A DNA stretch of 64,000 nt from Sulfitobacter sp. HNIBRBA3233 (GCF_040149665.1 NZ_JBEFLP010000004.1:1-64000), one strand, 5' to 3'; counted from the first letter of the stretch, positions 9,450-18,877 are shown. The notes: generated from the sequence alone by a model not told the origin. Program-made: numbers and translations.

Positions 9450-9872
9450 ATGACCGATGAGACCACTTTGGCGCTGAGCGCGCAGGACTGTCTGATCGCG
9501 CTGATGGTTGCGGTGTCAGCCTCGGACGAGAACATCGGAACCACGGAACTGATCAAGATCCAGACGTCGGTGAACCTGCTGCCGATCTTTTCCGATTACG
9601 ATACCGACCGGATCAAGGTCGTCAGCCAGATGGTGTTCGACCTCTTCGATCAGGAGGACGGGCTGGATGCCCTGTTCGGTCTGGTCCGCGAGGCACTGCC
9701 CGAACGTCTGCACGAGACCGCCTATGCGCTTGCCTGCGACGTGGCCGCCGCCGATGGCACGCTCGAAGAAACCGAACTGCGGCTTCTCGAAGAGATGCGC
9801 TACGAGCTGACCATCGACCGGCTGCACGCGGCGGCGATCGAACGCGGGGCACGAGCGCGCCACCTGACCTGA
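9450..9872 (+). CDS. TerB-family (tellurite resistance B-like) protein
   Basis: A 140-residue, all-helical, acidic cytosolic protein. The pattern DCLIALMVAVSASDENIGTTE near the N-terminus and ALACDVAAADGTLEETELRLLEEM near the C-terminus gives the paired acidic helix-turn motifs of TerB/DjlA-like domains, which bind divalent metal. GAAAGGA lies 6-7 bases before the ATG. Tellurite resistance itself is not implied; these single-domain proteins are widespread and of unknown role. No ter operon is adjacent. Confidence 0.78.
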   Translation: MTDETTLALSAQDCLIALMVAVSASDENIGTTELIKIQTSVNLLPIFSDYDTDRIKVVSQMVFDLFDQEDGLDALFGLVREALPERLHETAYALACDVAAADGTLEETELRLLEEMRYELTIDRLHAAAIERGARARHLT

Positions 9873-9954
9873 CGGTATCCGGCAGAAGTGCTGCACGGGC
9901 TGCCAGCCTCGGTCCTGCGCAACGCGCGGGATTTACTTTCGAAATAGAAAGAGG

Positions 9955-11445
9955 TCAGGCGCCGTAAAGAACGGCCCATCTTTCAATGAGTTCCTGCTGG
10001 GCGGTCTTCGAGCGACCGATCCACGCCCGACCGCCGGCAGGACGCTCGCGTTCTTCACGGGTGATGGTGGCACGGATCGCCTCGTCAGCGGTGAAGATGG
10101 CAAATGCCATTTCCGTTCCGTCCGGCGCGGTCATGTAACCCGCAAGCGCCGATACGAAATTCAGCGTGCCGGTCTTGGCATGGACCGTGACCGGGTGGTC
10201 GCGGACGATCCGGCGCTGGTCGTCGCGCAGGGCAATCGGTTTGAGAATATCGCGCAGCCCCGTGCCCTGCATCCGCACAAGTGCCGTCACCATATCGTGT
10301 GCTGTCAGGCGGCTATCGTCCCCGAGACCCGAATGATCCACCAGGGCGACACTTTGCATCCCCAAGGTTTCGCGGGCCCAGTCGTTCATCTGCTCTGCCG
10401 AGGCCTTCAGGCTGTCCGGCCTTACGCCCCTCGCTTGCGTGGCGGCCATGCCGACCATCTCGGCGGTCAGATTCGTGGACCATTTCAGCATGTCTTTGAG
10501 AAGCGGGCGCAGGGCCTCGCTCCGCTCGGTCACGACGGTTTCGCCCGCAGGCACCGATGCCGTCAGTTCCGGTGTGCCCAGCTTGATCCCCTCGGCACCG
10601 GCAAGCACGCTGAAAACCTCGGCGGCATAGAGGCCGGGCTTGCGCACGGGCAGCCAGCGCGCACCGCTTTTGCCAAGTGCGGGGCGCGCCACGGTCCAGT
10701 TGTCACGACCGTCGCGATCCTCGTAGGTGTAGACAGGGGCGGCACGGTCCTCCAGCCGCATCACGGCGACGCGAACCGCAGGGCGGTACCGTTCCGACCG
10801 CCCCTCCATCGTCACATCATAGCCGTTACCGCCGCGCTTCCATTCGAAATGCACGCGGTTGTAATTCAGCGCGAGGCCCGAGATCCCGGGGTTGTAGCCG
10901 ACCTGATCGGGCTGGGCCGCGTCGATGCGCGCCAGCACCGGCAACGCCTCCTCATAGACCCGGAAAGAGCCTTTGACACCGGTCACGCCAGCCGCACGCA
11001 GGCGTTCAGCCATTCCGGCCAGCCGGTCGGTATCAAGGGTCGGATCCCCGCCCCCCGCGAGCACGAGATCCCCCTGAACGATGCCGTTGACGATACCGCC
11101 GGTCGCAATCAGCCGTGTCTCGAACCGGTGATCCTGCCCAAGCGCGTCCAGTGCATAGAGCGCCGTCAGCACCTTCGCCACGCTGGCAGGCGGGCGTGCG
11201 GTCTGTGCGGCAAATGTTTCAAGCCGCAGCCCCGTCTGGGCGTCCGCCACCGCGAAGGATGCGAGCCCCTCCAGCCGCGCCTTGCCGAGGATGTCCTCGA
11301 CGCTCGGAACACTGCGCTTGAACAGATCCTCGCCCCGCAAAACGGGACGAAGCGAGGCCGCCGGCGGCCCGGAGAGCGCCGGTGTGGCAACAAGGCCTGA
11401 AAGGGCGGCCGCAAGGAACCGGCGGCGGGAAAAATCAGTGCTCAT
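9955..11445 (-). CDS. dacB: D-alanyl-D-alanine carboxypeptidase / endopeptidase (PBP4, S13)
   Basis: A periplasmic penicillin-binding protein that trims or opens peptidoglycan cross-links. The 496-residue product begins with a twin-arginine-like signal (SRRRFLAAALSGLVATPALSG). The active-site serine motif is SVAK at 88-91, the second motif is STN (in KWSTNLTAEMVG), and the third is KTG (HAKTGTLNFVSALAGY). The spacing, with a large insertion between the first two motifs, is typical of family S13. The RRRF signal suggests Tat export of a folded enzyme, unusual for PBPs, but Sec export is not excluded. It is divergent from the DMT exporter gene. Confidence 0.93.
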   Translation of the reverse strand: MSTDFSRRRFLAAALSGLVATPALSGPPAASLRPVLRGEDLFKRSVPSVEDILGKARLEGLASFAVADAQTGLRLETFAAQTARPPASVAKVLTALYALDALGQDHRFETRLIATGGIVNGIVQGDLVLAGGGDPTLDTDRLAGMAERLRAAGVTGVKGSFRVYEEALPVLARIDAAQPDQVGYNPGISGLALNYNRVHFEWKRGGNGYDVTMEGRSERYRPAVRVAVMRLEDRAAPVYTYEDRDGRDNWTVARPALGKSGARWLPVRKPGLYAAEVFSVLAGAEGIKLGTPELTASVPAGETVVTERSEALRPLLKDMLKWSTNLTAEMVGMAATQARGVRPDSLKASAEQMNDWARETLGMQSVALVDHSGLGDDSRLTAHDMVTALVRMQGTGLRDILKPIALRDDQRRIVRDHPVTVHAKTGTLNFVSALAGYMTAPDGTEMAFAIFTADEAIRATITREERERPAGGRAWIGRSKTAQQELIERWAVLYGA

Positions 11446-11535
11446 GATCTAGGCCTATCGCAACTCAGACCCCGCCGACAAGCCGTCCCAGTCTATGCAT
11501 TTCCAAGATCACTTCCCCGTGATAGCGCAGCACAA

Positions 11536-12360
11536 ATGCAGCGTGCCGTCCTGATCATGTTTGTTGCCATGTCACTGATCCCCGCCGGGGATGCGGCGGG
11601 CAAGTTATTGACCCAGACCCATGGGGTTGCACCGATATTCGTCGCATGGTCACGCTTTGCCATCGGCCTTCTGGCGATCCTGCCTTTCATGCCGCGCAGT
11701 GGCTGGCGGCTGCTGCGGAACTGGCGGATCTGGGCGCGGGCCGCGCTGCTGGCCGGGGGGATCAGCGCCATCCAGATGGCCCTCAGGCTGGAAGAGATCG
11801 CAACCGTCTTCGCCGCTTTCTTTGTCGGGCCGCTGCTCAGCTACGCGCTGGCGATGGTTTTCCTGCGCGAAGCCGTCACGCCGCTGCGGTCAGCGCTGAT
11901 CGTGATGGGTTTTTGCGGCGTGCTGGTCGTGGTGCAGCCGGGCGGCGGCGCGAGTGTGGGCCTGCTCTGGGCGCTGCTGGCGGGAAGCTGCTACGGGGTT
12001 TTTCTGGTGATGTCGCGCTGGCTGGGCCATCTGGCCTCTCCGCTGGCGCTGACGTCAACGCAGCTTTTTATCGCGGCGTTTCTGCTGTTGCCGCTGGGGC
12101 TGTGGCACCTGCCACCGCTCGACCTGCCGGTGGTCGCCCTGACGGCCACGTCGGCGGTCTGTTCGATGCTCGGCAATCTTCTGCTGCTCTATGCCTACCA
12201 GTTTGCGCCCGCGACGCGCGTGGCGCCGCTGGTCTATTTCCAGCTGCTCGCCGCGGTCGGTCTGGGCTGGGCCGTCTTTGGCGACTTGCCGGACACATGG
12301 ACGTGGGTCGGGCTTGGCATCATCATCGTCGCAGGCTTCGGATCTGCGCGGCTACGCTGA
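11536..12360 (+). CDS. EamA/DMT-family membrane transporter
   Basis: A 274-residue inner-membrane protein with about ten hydrophobic helices arranged as two EamA repeats. The first is about residues 3-130 ([49 protein letters not shown]) and the second about 145-270 ([34 protein letters not shown]). Drug/metabolite transporters of this kind export amino acids, riboflavin, SAM or other small molecules; the substrate cannot be read from sequence. Its last 9 bases overlap the 3' end of nadD on the opposite strand. Confidence 0.85.
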   Translation: MQRAVLIMFVAMSLIPAGDAAGKLLTQTHGVAPIFVAWSRFAIGLLAILPFMPRSGWRLLRNWRIWARAALLAGGISAIQMALRLEEIATVFAAFFVGPLLSYALAMVFLREAVTPLRSALIVMGFCGVLVVVQPGGGASVGLLWALLAGSCYGVFLVMSRWLGHLASPLALTSTQLFIAAFLLLPLGLWHLPPLDLPVVALTATSAVCSMLGNLLLLYAYQFAPATRVAPLVYFQLLAAVGLGWAVFGDLPDTWTWVGLGIIIVAGFGSARLR

Positions 12361-12954
12361 CCAGCCGCCCGATCTGCGGATCGCCGACGAGGACACATCC
12401 ATCATCGGGACATTGACGAAACACCATGCCGGTGGTCGCGCCTGTCCCAGCCTGTGGCTTTCGCGCGCCGGTATCCTGTAGGGCGCATAGAGTGTGGCGG
12501 CACGGCTCATCCGTGCCGAAATCCGTTGTCCGGGCCGCGCGAGAATACCCACTGGGACGCGCGCGACGATGTCCTGCCAATCCTGCCACAGATGCAGCTG
12601 GGCGAGGTTGTCCGCCCCCATCAGCCAGACAAACCGCTGCCGTCTGTACCTGTCTTGCAGCGCGGCCAGTGTCTCGGCGGTATAGCGGGTGCCAAGACGC
12701 GCCTCGATGTCGGTGATCGTCACGCGCGGGTCATCCATCACGCGCGCCGCCTGATGCAGGCGTTCGGACATCGGCGCGGGCCCGCGGGATTTCAGCGGAT
12801 TGCCGGGGGACACCAGCCACCACACCGCATCCAGCCCGAACCGTTTCAATGCCTCGCGCGTGATATGCGCGTGGCCGCGATGGGCAGGGTCAAACGATCC
12901 CCCCAAAAGCCCGATCACCTGATCGGGTGCCGCGTATGGCATCTGGTAGCGCAC
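12352..12954 (-). CDS. nadD: Nicotinate-nucleotide adenylyltransferase
   Basis: Converts nicotinate mononucleotide and ATP to deamido-NAD, the penultimate step of NAD synthesis; nadE, the last step, is at 39.7 kb. The 200-residue product has the nucleotidyltransferase motif [11 protein letters not shown] near the N-terminus and the SSSAIR variant of ISSTxIR near the C-terminus. The GTG at 12954 is chosen because GGGGGAGAG lies about 6 bases upstream; a TTG at 13008 would add 18 residues without an SD. The C-terminus ends soon after SSSAIR, shorter than many homologues. The usual downstream neighbour rsfS is absent; instead the gene runs into the converging DMT gene. Confidence 0.9.
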   Translation of the reverse strand: MRYQMPYAAPDQVIGLLGGSFDPAHRGHAHITREALKRFGLDAVWWLVSPGNPLKSRGPAPMSERLHQAARVMDDPRVTITDIEARLGTRYTAETLAALQDRYRRQRFVWLMGADNLAQLHLWQDWQDIVARVPVGILARPGQRISARMSRAATLYAPYRIPARESHRLGQARPPAWCFVNVPMMDVSSSAIRRSGGWSA

Positions 12955-13139
12955 GGTCTCTCCCCCTTGCCAACCGCGAGAGGGATGCGAAGCGACCGCC
13001 GTTGTCAACCGTGCGCCCGTCCCTCCCTGTCGCGGCAGGGGCGACCACGGCGGCCCCCAGCCCGCCGCGACGTCTTGTTGATCTTGGCGCGGTCGGCAGA
13101 TATTGCAGACAAAATCTTTCCCATGCGAGGAGTCCCGTC

Positions 13140-14795
13140 ATGGCGGCCTATCAATACGTCTACCACATGCAGGGCGTGTCCAAGACATATCCCGGCGGCA
13201 AAAAGTGTTTCGAGAATATCCACCTGAATTTCCTGCCCGGCGTGAAGATCGGCGTCGTCGGTGCCAACGGCGCCGGTAAATCGACCCTGATGCGGATCAT
13301 GGCCGGCCTCGACAAGGATTTCAGCGGCGAAGCATGGTCGGCCGAAGGCGCCAAAGTCGGCTACCTGCCACAGGAACCCAAACTGGACCCCGACCTGACC
13401 GTGCGCGAGAACGTGATGCTGGGCGTCGCAGAGAAGAAAGCGATCCTCGACCGCTACAACGAGCTTGCGATGAATTACTCGGACGAAACCGCGGACGAGA
13501 TGGCCAAGCTTCAAGACGATATCGATGCCCAGAACCTGTGGGATCTCGACAGCCAGATCGATGTGTCGATGGAGGCATTGCGCTGCCCGCCGGACGACGC
13601 CGACGTCGCCTCGCTTTCGGGCGGTGAAGCGCGCCGTGTCGCACTGTGCAAGCTGTTGCTCGAAGCCCCCGACATGCTGCTGCTGGACGAACCGACGAAC
13701 CACCTCGACGCGGAAACCATCGCGTGGCTCCAGCAACACCTGATCGACTACAAAGGCACGATCCTGATCGTCACGCACGACCGCTATTTCCTCGACGACA
13801 TCACCGGCTGGATCCTCGAACTCGATCGCGGGCGCGGCATTCCCTACGAAGGCAACTATTCGGACTGGCTGGAACAGAAAGCCAAGCGGCTGAGCCAGGA
13901 AGCCCGCGAAGACAAATCCCGCCAGAAAACGCTGGAGCGCGAACTGGAATGGATGCGTCAGGGCGCCAAGGCACGGCAGGCAAAATCGAAGGCACGGATC
14001 AACGCCTACAACGAAATGGCCGAACAGTCCGAGCGCGAGAAACTCAGCCGCGCCCAGATCGTCATCCCCAACGGCCAGCGTCTGGGATCGAAGGTGATCG
14101 AGGTCGAAGGGCTGACCAAGGCCATGGGCGACAAGCTGCTGGTCGAGAACCTTGATTTCTCGCTGCCGCCGGGCGGGATCGTCGGCGTGATCGGCCCCAA
14201 CGGCGCGGGTAAATCAACCCTGTTCAAGATGCTCACCGGGCAGGAAACACCGGACAAGGGCACTATCGAAGTCGGCGACACGGTCGAGCTGAGCTACGTC
14301 GACCAGTCCCGTGACGACCTCAACGCGGATGACACGGTCTGGCAGGCCATCTCCGGCGGTGCCGAACTGATCCAGCTCGGCGATGCCGAGGTGAATTCGC
14401 GCGCCTACTGCTCCTCGTTCAACTTCAAGGGCGGCGATCAGCAAAAGAAGGTCGGGCTTCTGTCAGGGGGTGAACGCAACCGTGTCCACATGGCGCGCCT
14501 GTTGAAATCCGGTGGCAATGTGCTGCTGCTCGACGAACCGACAAACGATCTGGACGTGGAAACCCTGCGCGCCCTCGAAGACGCGCTTGTCGATTTCGCA
14601 GGCTGCGCGGTCGTGATCTCGCACGACCGTTTCTTCCTCGACCGGATCTGCACACATATTCTCGCCTTCGAGGGCGAGGCGCATGTGGAGTGGTTCGAGG
14701 GGAACTTCGAAGACTACGAAGAAGACAAGAAGCGCCGCCTGGGCGCGGACGCACTTGAGCCCAAGCGCATGAAGCACAAGAAATTCGCCCGCTGA
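13140..14795 (+). CDS. ettA: Energy-dependent translational throttle protein EttA (ABC-F)
   Basis: A soluble ABC-F ATPase that binds the ribosomal E site and gates entry into elongation according to ATP/ADP ratio. The 551-residue protein has two ABC domains without membrane segments: Walker A GANGAGKST and signature LSGGEARRVAL in the first, then GPNGAGKST and LSGGERNRVHM in the second, each with a Walker B and DEPTNHLD/DEPTNDLD. The charged linker between them (LSQEAREDKSRQKTLERELE) is the P-site-tRNA interaction motif. The start MAAYQYVYHMQGVSK at 13140 follows GAGGAGT and fits EttA; a longer in-frame extension is not supported. A terminator follows at 14825-14850. Confidence 0.95.
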   Translation: MAAYQYVYHMQGVSKTYPGGKKCFENIHLNFLPGVKIGVVGANGAGKSTLMRIMAGLDKDFSGEAWSAEGAKVGYLPQEPKLDPDLTVRENVMLGVAEKKAILDRYNELAMNYSDETADEMAKLQDDIDAQNLWDLDSQIDVSMEALRCPPDDADVASLSGGEARRVALCKLLLEAPDMLLLDEPTNHLDAETIAWLQQHLIDYKGTILIVTHDRYFLDDITGWILELDRGRGIPYEGNYSDWLEQKAKRLSQEAREDKSRQKTLERELEWMRQGAKARQAKSKARINAYNEMAEQSEREKLSRAQIVIPNGQRLGSKVIEVEGLTKAMGDKLLVENLDFSLPPGGIVGVIGPNGAGKSTLFKMLTGQETPDKGTIEVGDTVELSYVDQSRDDLNADDTVWQAISGGAELIQLGDAEVNSRAYCSSFNFKGGDQQKKVGLLSGGERNRVHMARLLKSGGNVLLLDEPTNDLDVETLRALEDALVDFAGCAVVISHDRFFLDRICTHILAFEGEAHVEWFEGNFEDYEEDKKRRLGADALEPKRMKHKKFAR

Positions 14796-14824
14796 GCGCT
14801 GGCGATATCCGGAACACGAAAGGT

Positions 14825-14850
14825 GGGCAGTTTTCGGACTGCCCCTTTTT
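14825..14850 (+). terminator. Rho-independent terminator of ettA
   Basis: GGGCAGT (14825-14831) pairs perfectly with ACTGCCC (14838-14844) around a 6-base loop, followed by a T-run to 14850. The converging response-regulator gene ends at 14854. Confidence 0.85.
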
Positions 14851-14853
14851 CTA

Positions 14854-15834
14854 TCAGTCGCTCGAGATCTTTTTCGACAGGCGCTGGAACAGGTTGAGAA
14901 CCTCTTCGGGCTCGGCCGGATGCAGGATGTCGGCCCGGCCGCCGTGTTCGCGAATGGCTGCCGCAGCAGAGCGGCCGGTCCAAAGCCTGCGGTCCCCGAT
15001 CATTTCCACGCGAAGGTCCGGCGCTTCGGGATCCAGTGCCGCTGCTTCGGCCTTCCAGGCGGCGGGCAGCGCGGCATTCGCCTGCAGTTCGACCGCATCA
15101 GTATCAATCCGCTGGCGGCAATAGACAATCGCGACAAAACTGCCCCGGCCCGCATAGGCAAACCGAGTCTTTTCGATATCCAGCGTTTCCGAAAGAACGG
15201 TGCCGACGGTCTCTACCGCCACGCGGAACTGCGCGGGTGTCCCGGCGCGGAACAGCTGGAGCGCGTTCTCGATCTGGATGCTGAGGATCGTCATTGCATA
15301 GAGCGAATCATCCGCACGCCGAAGCAGCTCGTTCTCCATCGTCAGAAACGGCTTGATCCCCGGCCCCGCACGCAGATCGAACCGTTCGTCAAAGGTGATC
15401 GTGGTCAGCTTGGTCAGTTCCTCGAGCTTGTGCTGGCTCATCCGTTCGCGCATCAGGCTTTCGTTCAGCATCCCGGCCAGATTGATTCGCGTGCCCAGCT
15501 CGAGCCCGTCAAAAGGTTTGGTGACGAAATCCGTCGCACCCGCCTCGAAGGCGCGCGCCATGGTGTCGTGGGCGCGGCTTGCCGTGATCATGATGATCGG
15601 GGTGGTGCGATACGCAGGTATCTGGCGGATTTCGCGGCACATTTCGATGCCGCAGGTCCCCGGCAGCATGATATCCAGCAGGAACGTATCGAAGGGTTCG
15701 CGCGCCGCATCGATCAACGCGCGCGCTTCCTCGGCACTTTCGGCATAGGCCACATCGCCAAACCCACTCCCCGACAGGGAGGTCCGCAAAAGTTGCAGGA
15801 TCATCGGGTCATCATCGACGGCAAGGATACGCAT
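14854..15834 (-). CDS. Response regulator: REC domain plus degenerate GGDEF-like output domain
   Basis: A 326-residue cytosolic signalling protein. Residues 1-120 are a receiver domain with the acidic pocket VDDDP, the phosphoacceptor in LLDIMLPG, the switch TAS and the conserved lysine in VTKPFDG. A short helical linker (SLMRERMSQHKLEELTKL) leads to a C-terminal domain whose layout resembles GGDEF (about 155-300), but the signature position reads YAGRGSF instead of GGDEF, so diguanylate cyclase activity is not expected. It might bind c-di-GMP or a partner. No histidine kinase is adjacent. The ATG at 15834 follows AGGAG by 8 bases; the GTG at 15843 overlaps that SD. Confidence 0.8.
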   Translation of the reverse strand: MRILAVDDDPMILQLLRTSLSGSGFGDVAYAESAEEARALIDAAREPFDTFLLDIMLPGTCGIEMCREIRQIPAYRTTPIIMITASRAHDTMARAFEAGATDFVTKPFDGLELGTRINLAGMLNESLMRERMSQHKLEELTKLTTITFDERFDLRAGPGIKPFLTMENELLRRADDSLYAMTILSIQIENALQLFRAGTPAQFRVAVETVGTVLSETLDIEKTRFAYAGRGSFVAIVYCRQRIDTDAVELQANAALPAAWKAEAAALDPEAPDLRVEMIGDRRLWTGRSAAAAIREHGGRADILHPAEPEEVLNLFQRLSKKISSD

Positions 15835-16291
15835 AACATTCACTCCTCAAGGATCCGCCGTTGGGCGGACGCCTAAAACTCGCTTAGCACTGCGTTTACC
15901 ATGCGGATACAATAGGGCCGGATTGCGGCTATTCTTCGGGAAAAACGCGATGATTGGCCATTTTCCTCCATCTTTCCGCCGCCAAGCCCGAAAATCCGTC
16001 CCCGCGGGTGCCCTTGACGAGGAATCATCCGCGATCGCCAGCGCGCTCCCGCAGCGTTTTATCCGGGCCTCAGAGTGGGGAAATCCGGCTGCCGCACATG
16101 CGATCCGGCACGAGATTGCCGCTTGCTTGCCTGAGACTTGAAATGAAAAAAGCGCTTTGCCATATTTGAAATGCAGAAGTTAGCTTTATCAAGACCACTG
16201 TCTCCGCCCTCGCGGTCAGTCTCTCGATGACAGACCAACCAAGCCGTACCATCGCACTTCCGCGGATGGTGAAACAACAGGAGACGACGGA
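15835..16291. other. 457-base region between response regulator and cold-shock gene, no supported gene
   Basis: It holds a small hairpin in the response regulator's leader (TCCGCC at 15854-15859 with GGCGGA at 15864-15869) and the 5' leader of the cold-shock gene. Two overlapping open frames (about 15951-16141 and 15954-16169) lack a convincing SD and resemble nothing known. The last 150 bases are AT-richer than the surroundings and probably carry the cold-shock promoter and UTR. Confidence 0.45.
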
Positions 16292-16498
16292 ATGGCCACT
16301 GGCACCGTAAAATGGTTCAACACTACAAAAGGCTACGGCTTTATCGCGCCCGACGGCGCCTCCAAAGACGTATTCGTTCATATCTCTGCGGTCGAGCGCG
16401 CGGGTCTGACCGGCCTTGCCGACAACCAGAAAGTCACGTTCGACATCGAAGCAGGGCGTGACGGTCGCGAGTCTGCAACAAACATCGCCCTCGCCTGA
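16292..16498 (+). CDS. Cold-shock domain protein (CspA family)
   Basis: A 68-residue single cold-shock domain, an RNA/single-stranded-DNA chaperone of the cytosol. RNP1 is KGYGFI (in TTKGYGFIAPD) and RNP2 is VFVHIS. CAGGAG lies 9 bases before the ATG. The long leader upstream fits the thermosensitive UTRs common in this family, although I could not verify a structure. Whether it is cold-induced or growth-phase-controlled cannot be read from sequence. Confidence 0.93.
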   Translation: MATGTVKWFNTTKGYGFIAPDGASKDVFVHISAVERAGLTGLADNQKVTFDIEAGRDGRESATNIALA

Positions 16499-16652
16499 AC
16501 GGCTTTTGCCTCTGAAACTGGGGTAAAAACGCAATAGTTACCGGTCAATCCACGCGGATAGGCCGGTTTTCCTATGTGTCACTTGAATTGTAGTGCTGTC
16601 TTGCGACAATAGGCGTGCATCACATAAATTTCCGCTGCCAGAGGTTCATTAA

Positions 16653-17207
16653 ATGCACAGACGTACTTTCATCGCGGGAACGCTCGCGACCGCCGCAATG
16701 GCGCCCCAGGCTGCATCCGCGCAGGCCATCGCATTCGATCCCACACCGCAACTTGTCCGCATCAAGAAGAACTATCAGGTCGGCGAACTTCTGATTCTGC
16801 CGCGCAGCTATTACCTGTACTTCGTGACAGCCCCCGGCCAGGCGATGCGCTACGGCGTCGGTGTCGGCAAGGCGGGTCTTGAGTTTACCGGATCAGCAGT
16901 CATTCAGGTCAAGAAGGAATGGCCAACCTGGCGCCCGACCGACGAGATGATCGAGCGAGAGCCCGAAACCTACAAACGCTTCATCGGCAACACCGAGGCA
17001 CAGCCCGGCGGCCCCGATAACCCTCTCGGTGCGCGCGCGCTCTATCTGTTCCAGAATGGCAAGGACACGTATTTCCGCATTCACGGGACAACGGCGCCGA
17101 AATCAATCGGCAGATCGGTATCCAACGGATGTATCCGTATGCTCAACGAGCATGTGATGGATCTGTACCAGCGCGTACCGATCGGTACGCGCGTTACCGT
17201 GCTCTGA
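16653..17207 (+). CDS. L,D-transpeptidase (YkuD), exported
   Basis: A 184-residue periplasmic enzyme that forms 3-3 cross-links in peptidoglycan or attaches proteins to it. It begins with a signal peptide (HRRTFIAGTLATAAMAPQAASAQA). The YkuD catalytic motif is intact: a histidine in FRIHGTTAPKSIGR, then SVSNGCIRM, in which the cysteine is the nucleophile. The mature enzyme is a bare catalytic domain with no LysM or peptidoglycan-binding module. It is monocistronic, with a terminator 23 bases downstream. Confidence 0.93.
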   Translation: MHRRTFIAGTLATAAMAPQAASAQAIAFDPTPQLVRIKKNYQVGELLILPRSYYLYFVTAPGQAMRYGVGVGKAGLEFTGSAVIQVKKEWPTWRPTDEMIEREPETYKRFIGNTEAQPGGPDNPLGARALYLFQNGKDTYFRIHGTTAPKSIGRSVSNGCIRMLNEHVMDLYQRVPIGTRVTVL

Positions 17208-17229
17208 TAGAACGATTCCCGTTCGAGGA

Positions 17230-17258
17230 AAGGCCGTCGCAACGCGTCGGCCTTTTTT
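17230..17258 (+). terminator. Rho-independent terminator of the L,D-transpeptidase gene
   Basis: AAGGCCG (17230-17236) pairs with CGGCCTT (17248-17254) around an 11-base loop, followed by a T-run to 17258. Confidence 0.82.
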
Positions 17259-17406
17259 CATTTTCAGGCCAAGGCAGCCTGCGCGACCGATGATAGGTCA
17301 ATTTTGATGACTTAATTTCCGCACCGCAGCATATTTTTCCAGACGCTCTCGACAAGGTTCTTCGGGTGTGAAATTGGATCGGAAAATCCTCCTTCGCGGA
17401 CTTCCG

Positions 17407-17847
17407 ATGTCACTCTCAGACTTCCTCGCCCAACGCGCCACGGCCTTTGCAGAAAAGAACTTGGCCGCCTTGCGCGATACCATGGCCTATCCCTGTGCGG
17501 TGGTCATCGACGATCATATGATCGCTCTGGCCAAGCCGGCGGACTACGACCGCGAACTGGCGGTCCTCTATCAAAAATCAGCCGAATTCGGCGTGACCCA
17601 TGTAGACACAAAGGTCCTGCGGTGCCGCACCGTGGGACAAAACGGCCATGCCGAAGTCAGATTCACCGGCTATCGCGCAGACGGCACAAAGCTTTGCGAT
17701 CTCGACGGGGGCTATCTTTGTTCGCGCTGTCCTGACGGTGCATGGCGGATCAACATGGTCGAACTCGTCCTGCCCGAGACGATCACGGGCGGTCTGGAAG
17801 ATCTGAAACCATCGAGGTGTCCGGACAGAAAAAGGGCCGGCCCCTAG
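17407..17847 (+). CDS. Small NTF2/SnoaL-like protein of unknown function
   Basis: A 146-residue cytosolic protein without signal peptide or membrane segment. The opening MSLSDFLAQRATAFAEKNLAALRDTMAYPCAVV, then YDRELAVLYQKSAEFG and DLDGGYLCSRCPDGAWRINMVELV, has the helix-then-sheet order of SnoaL/NTF2-like folds. No catalytic residues can be assigned. The start is uncertain: the ATG at 17407 fits the fold, while a GTG at 17368 with a weak AAGG would add 13 residues. Its last ~15 codons are overlapped by the terminator of the minus-strand ABC transporter operon. Confidence 0.65.
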   Translation: MSLSDFLAQRATAFAEKNLAALRDTMAYPCAVVIDDHMIALAKPADYDRELAVLYQKSAEFGVTHVDTKVLRCRTVGQNGHAEVRFTGYRADGTKLCDLDGGYLCSRCPDGAWRINMVELVLPETITGGLEDLKPSRCPDRKRAGP

Positions 17848-17855
17848 GCCAGCCC
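17829..17855 (-). terminator. Minus-strand terminator of the pyrimidine ABC transporter operon
   Basis: On the minus strand GGGCTGGCC (17855-17847) pairs with GGCCGGCCC (17842-17834), one G-T wobble, around a 4-base loop. A T-run follows (A-run 17829-17833 on the plus strand). It overlaps the stop codon of the converging plus-strand gene. Confidence 0.75.
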
Positions 17856-17881
17856 CTTCGTTTGTTTCCCGGCTATCGCGC

Positions 17882-18877
17882 TTACTGAAGCGCTTGATCC
17901 GTGATGACATGTGTCCACGCGCCTTCGGGCGCTTTGGAGATCACCGGATCCGACCCACCGGCCAGCAATGTGTCGACTGTCCGCTGGTAATCGGCTTCGT
18001 CCAGCGTCCCGTCCGATCCGGCGGTGAGCTTCGCGATTTCCTTCATCATGCGCACCTGCGCTTCCTCGGACTGCGCGCCTGTCTCGTCGTTCTCGACCAC
18101 GATTGCGCCTGCTTCTTCGGGGTTTTCCTCGGCGTATTTCCAGCCCTTCATCGAGGCGCGGACGAACCGCACCATCTTGTCGACGAACACAGGGTCTTCG
18201 AGGTTCTCTTCGAGCACGTAAATCCCGTCCTCCAGCGTTGCGACCCCTTGATCCTCGTATTTGAAGGTCACCAGCTCGTCCGGGTCGACCCCTGCATCCA
18301 GCACCTGACCGTATTCGTTGTAGGTCATGGTCGAGATACAATCAGCCTCACGCTGCAACAGCGGGTCGACGTTGAAACCTTGCTTGAGCACGGTCACACC
18401 GTCCTCGCCCCCGTCGGTGGAAATACCTTCCTGGCTCATCCAGCTGAGGAACGGATATTCATTGCCGAAGAACCAGACACCGATGGTCTTGCCCTTGAAG
18501 TCTTCCACGCTTTCGATGCCGGTGTCCTTCCAGCATGTCAGCATCAGACCGGATGTCTTGAACGGCTGCGCGATGTTGACGACCGGCAGGCCCTTTTCGC
18601 GCGCGGCAAGCGCCGAAGGCATCCAGTTCAGCATGGCGTCCGCGCCACCACCGGCCAGAACCTGTGGCGGTGCGATATCGGGACCGCCCGGCAGGATCGT
18701 CACGTCCAGCCCCTCTTCTTCATAGTATCCCTTTTCCTGCGCGACGTAATAGCCCGCAAACTGCGATTGCGTGACCCACTGCAACTGCAATGTCACCGTG
18801 TTGGCGTGTCCGTCCGCCAGAGCAGGCGTTGCCGCCATTCCGGCGGCACAGGCCGCTCCTATCATCCAGTTTCTCAT
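17882..18877 (-). CDS. ABC transporter substrate-binding protein, NMT1/THI5-like (probable pyrimidine uptake)
   Basis: A 331-residue periplasmic solute-binding protein with a signal peptide (MRNWMIGAACAAGMAATPALA). The mature N-terminus VTLQLQWVTQSQFAGYYVAQEKGYY is the classic start of the NMT1/THI5-like family (thiamine-pyrimidine precursor, nitrate/sulfonate-type binders). GKTIGVWFFGNEYPFLSW and DCISTMTYNEYG fit the same family. It is the last gene of a minus-strand set with two permeases, an ATPase and the dihydropyrimidinase gene, so uracil/thymine or a dihydropyrimidine is the likely ligand. That assignment rests on context; the family also binds hydroxymethylpyrimidine-type compounds. 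Confidence 0.87.
   Translation of the reverse strand: MRNWMIGAACAAGMAATPALADGHANTVTLQLQWVTQSQFAGYYVAQEKGYYEEEGLDVTILPGGPDIAPPQVLAGGGADAMLNWMPSALAAREKGLPVVNIAQPFKTSGLMLTCWKDTGIESVEDFKGKTIGVWFFGNEYPFLSWMSQEGISTDGGEDGVTVLKQGFNVDPLLQREADCISTMTYNEYGQVLDAGVDPDELVTFKYEDQGVATLEDGIYVLEENLEDPVFVDKMVRFVRASMKGWKYAEENPEEAGAIVVENDETGAQSEEAQVRMMKEIAKLTAGSDGTLDEADYQRTVDTLLAGGSDPVISKAPEGAWTHVITDQALQ

Noticed and set aside
12955-13008. Longer N-terminus for nadD from a TTG at 13008
   Set aside because: The GTG at 12954 has a strong GGGGGAG SD and gives the usual family length; the TTG has none.
15951-16169. Two overlapping small open frames upstream of the cold-shock gene
   Set aside because: No convincing SD, no resemblance to known proteins, and each frame competes with the other.
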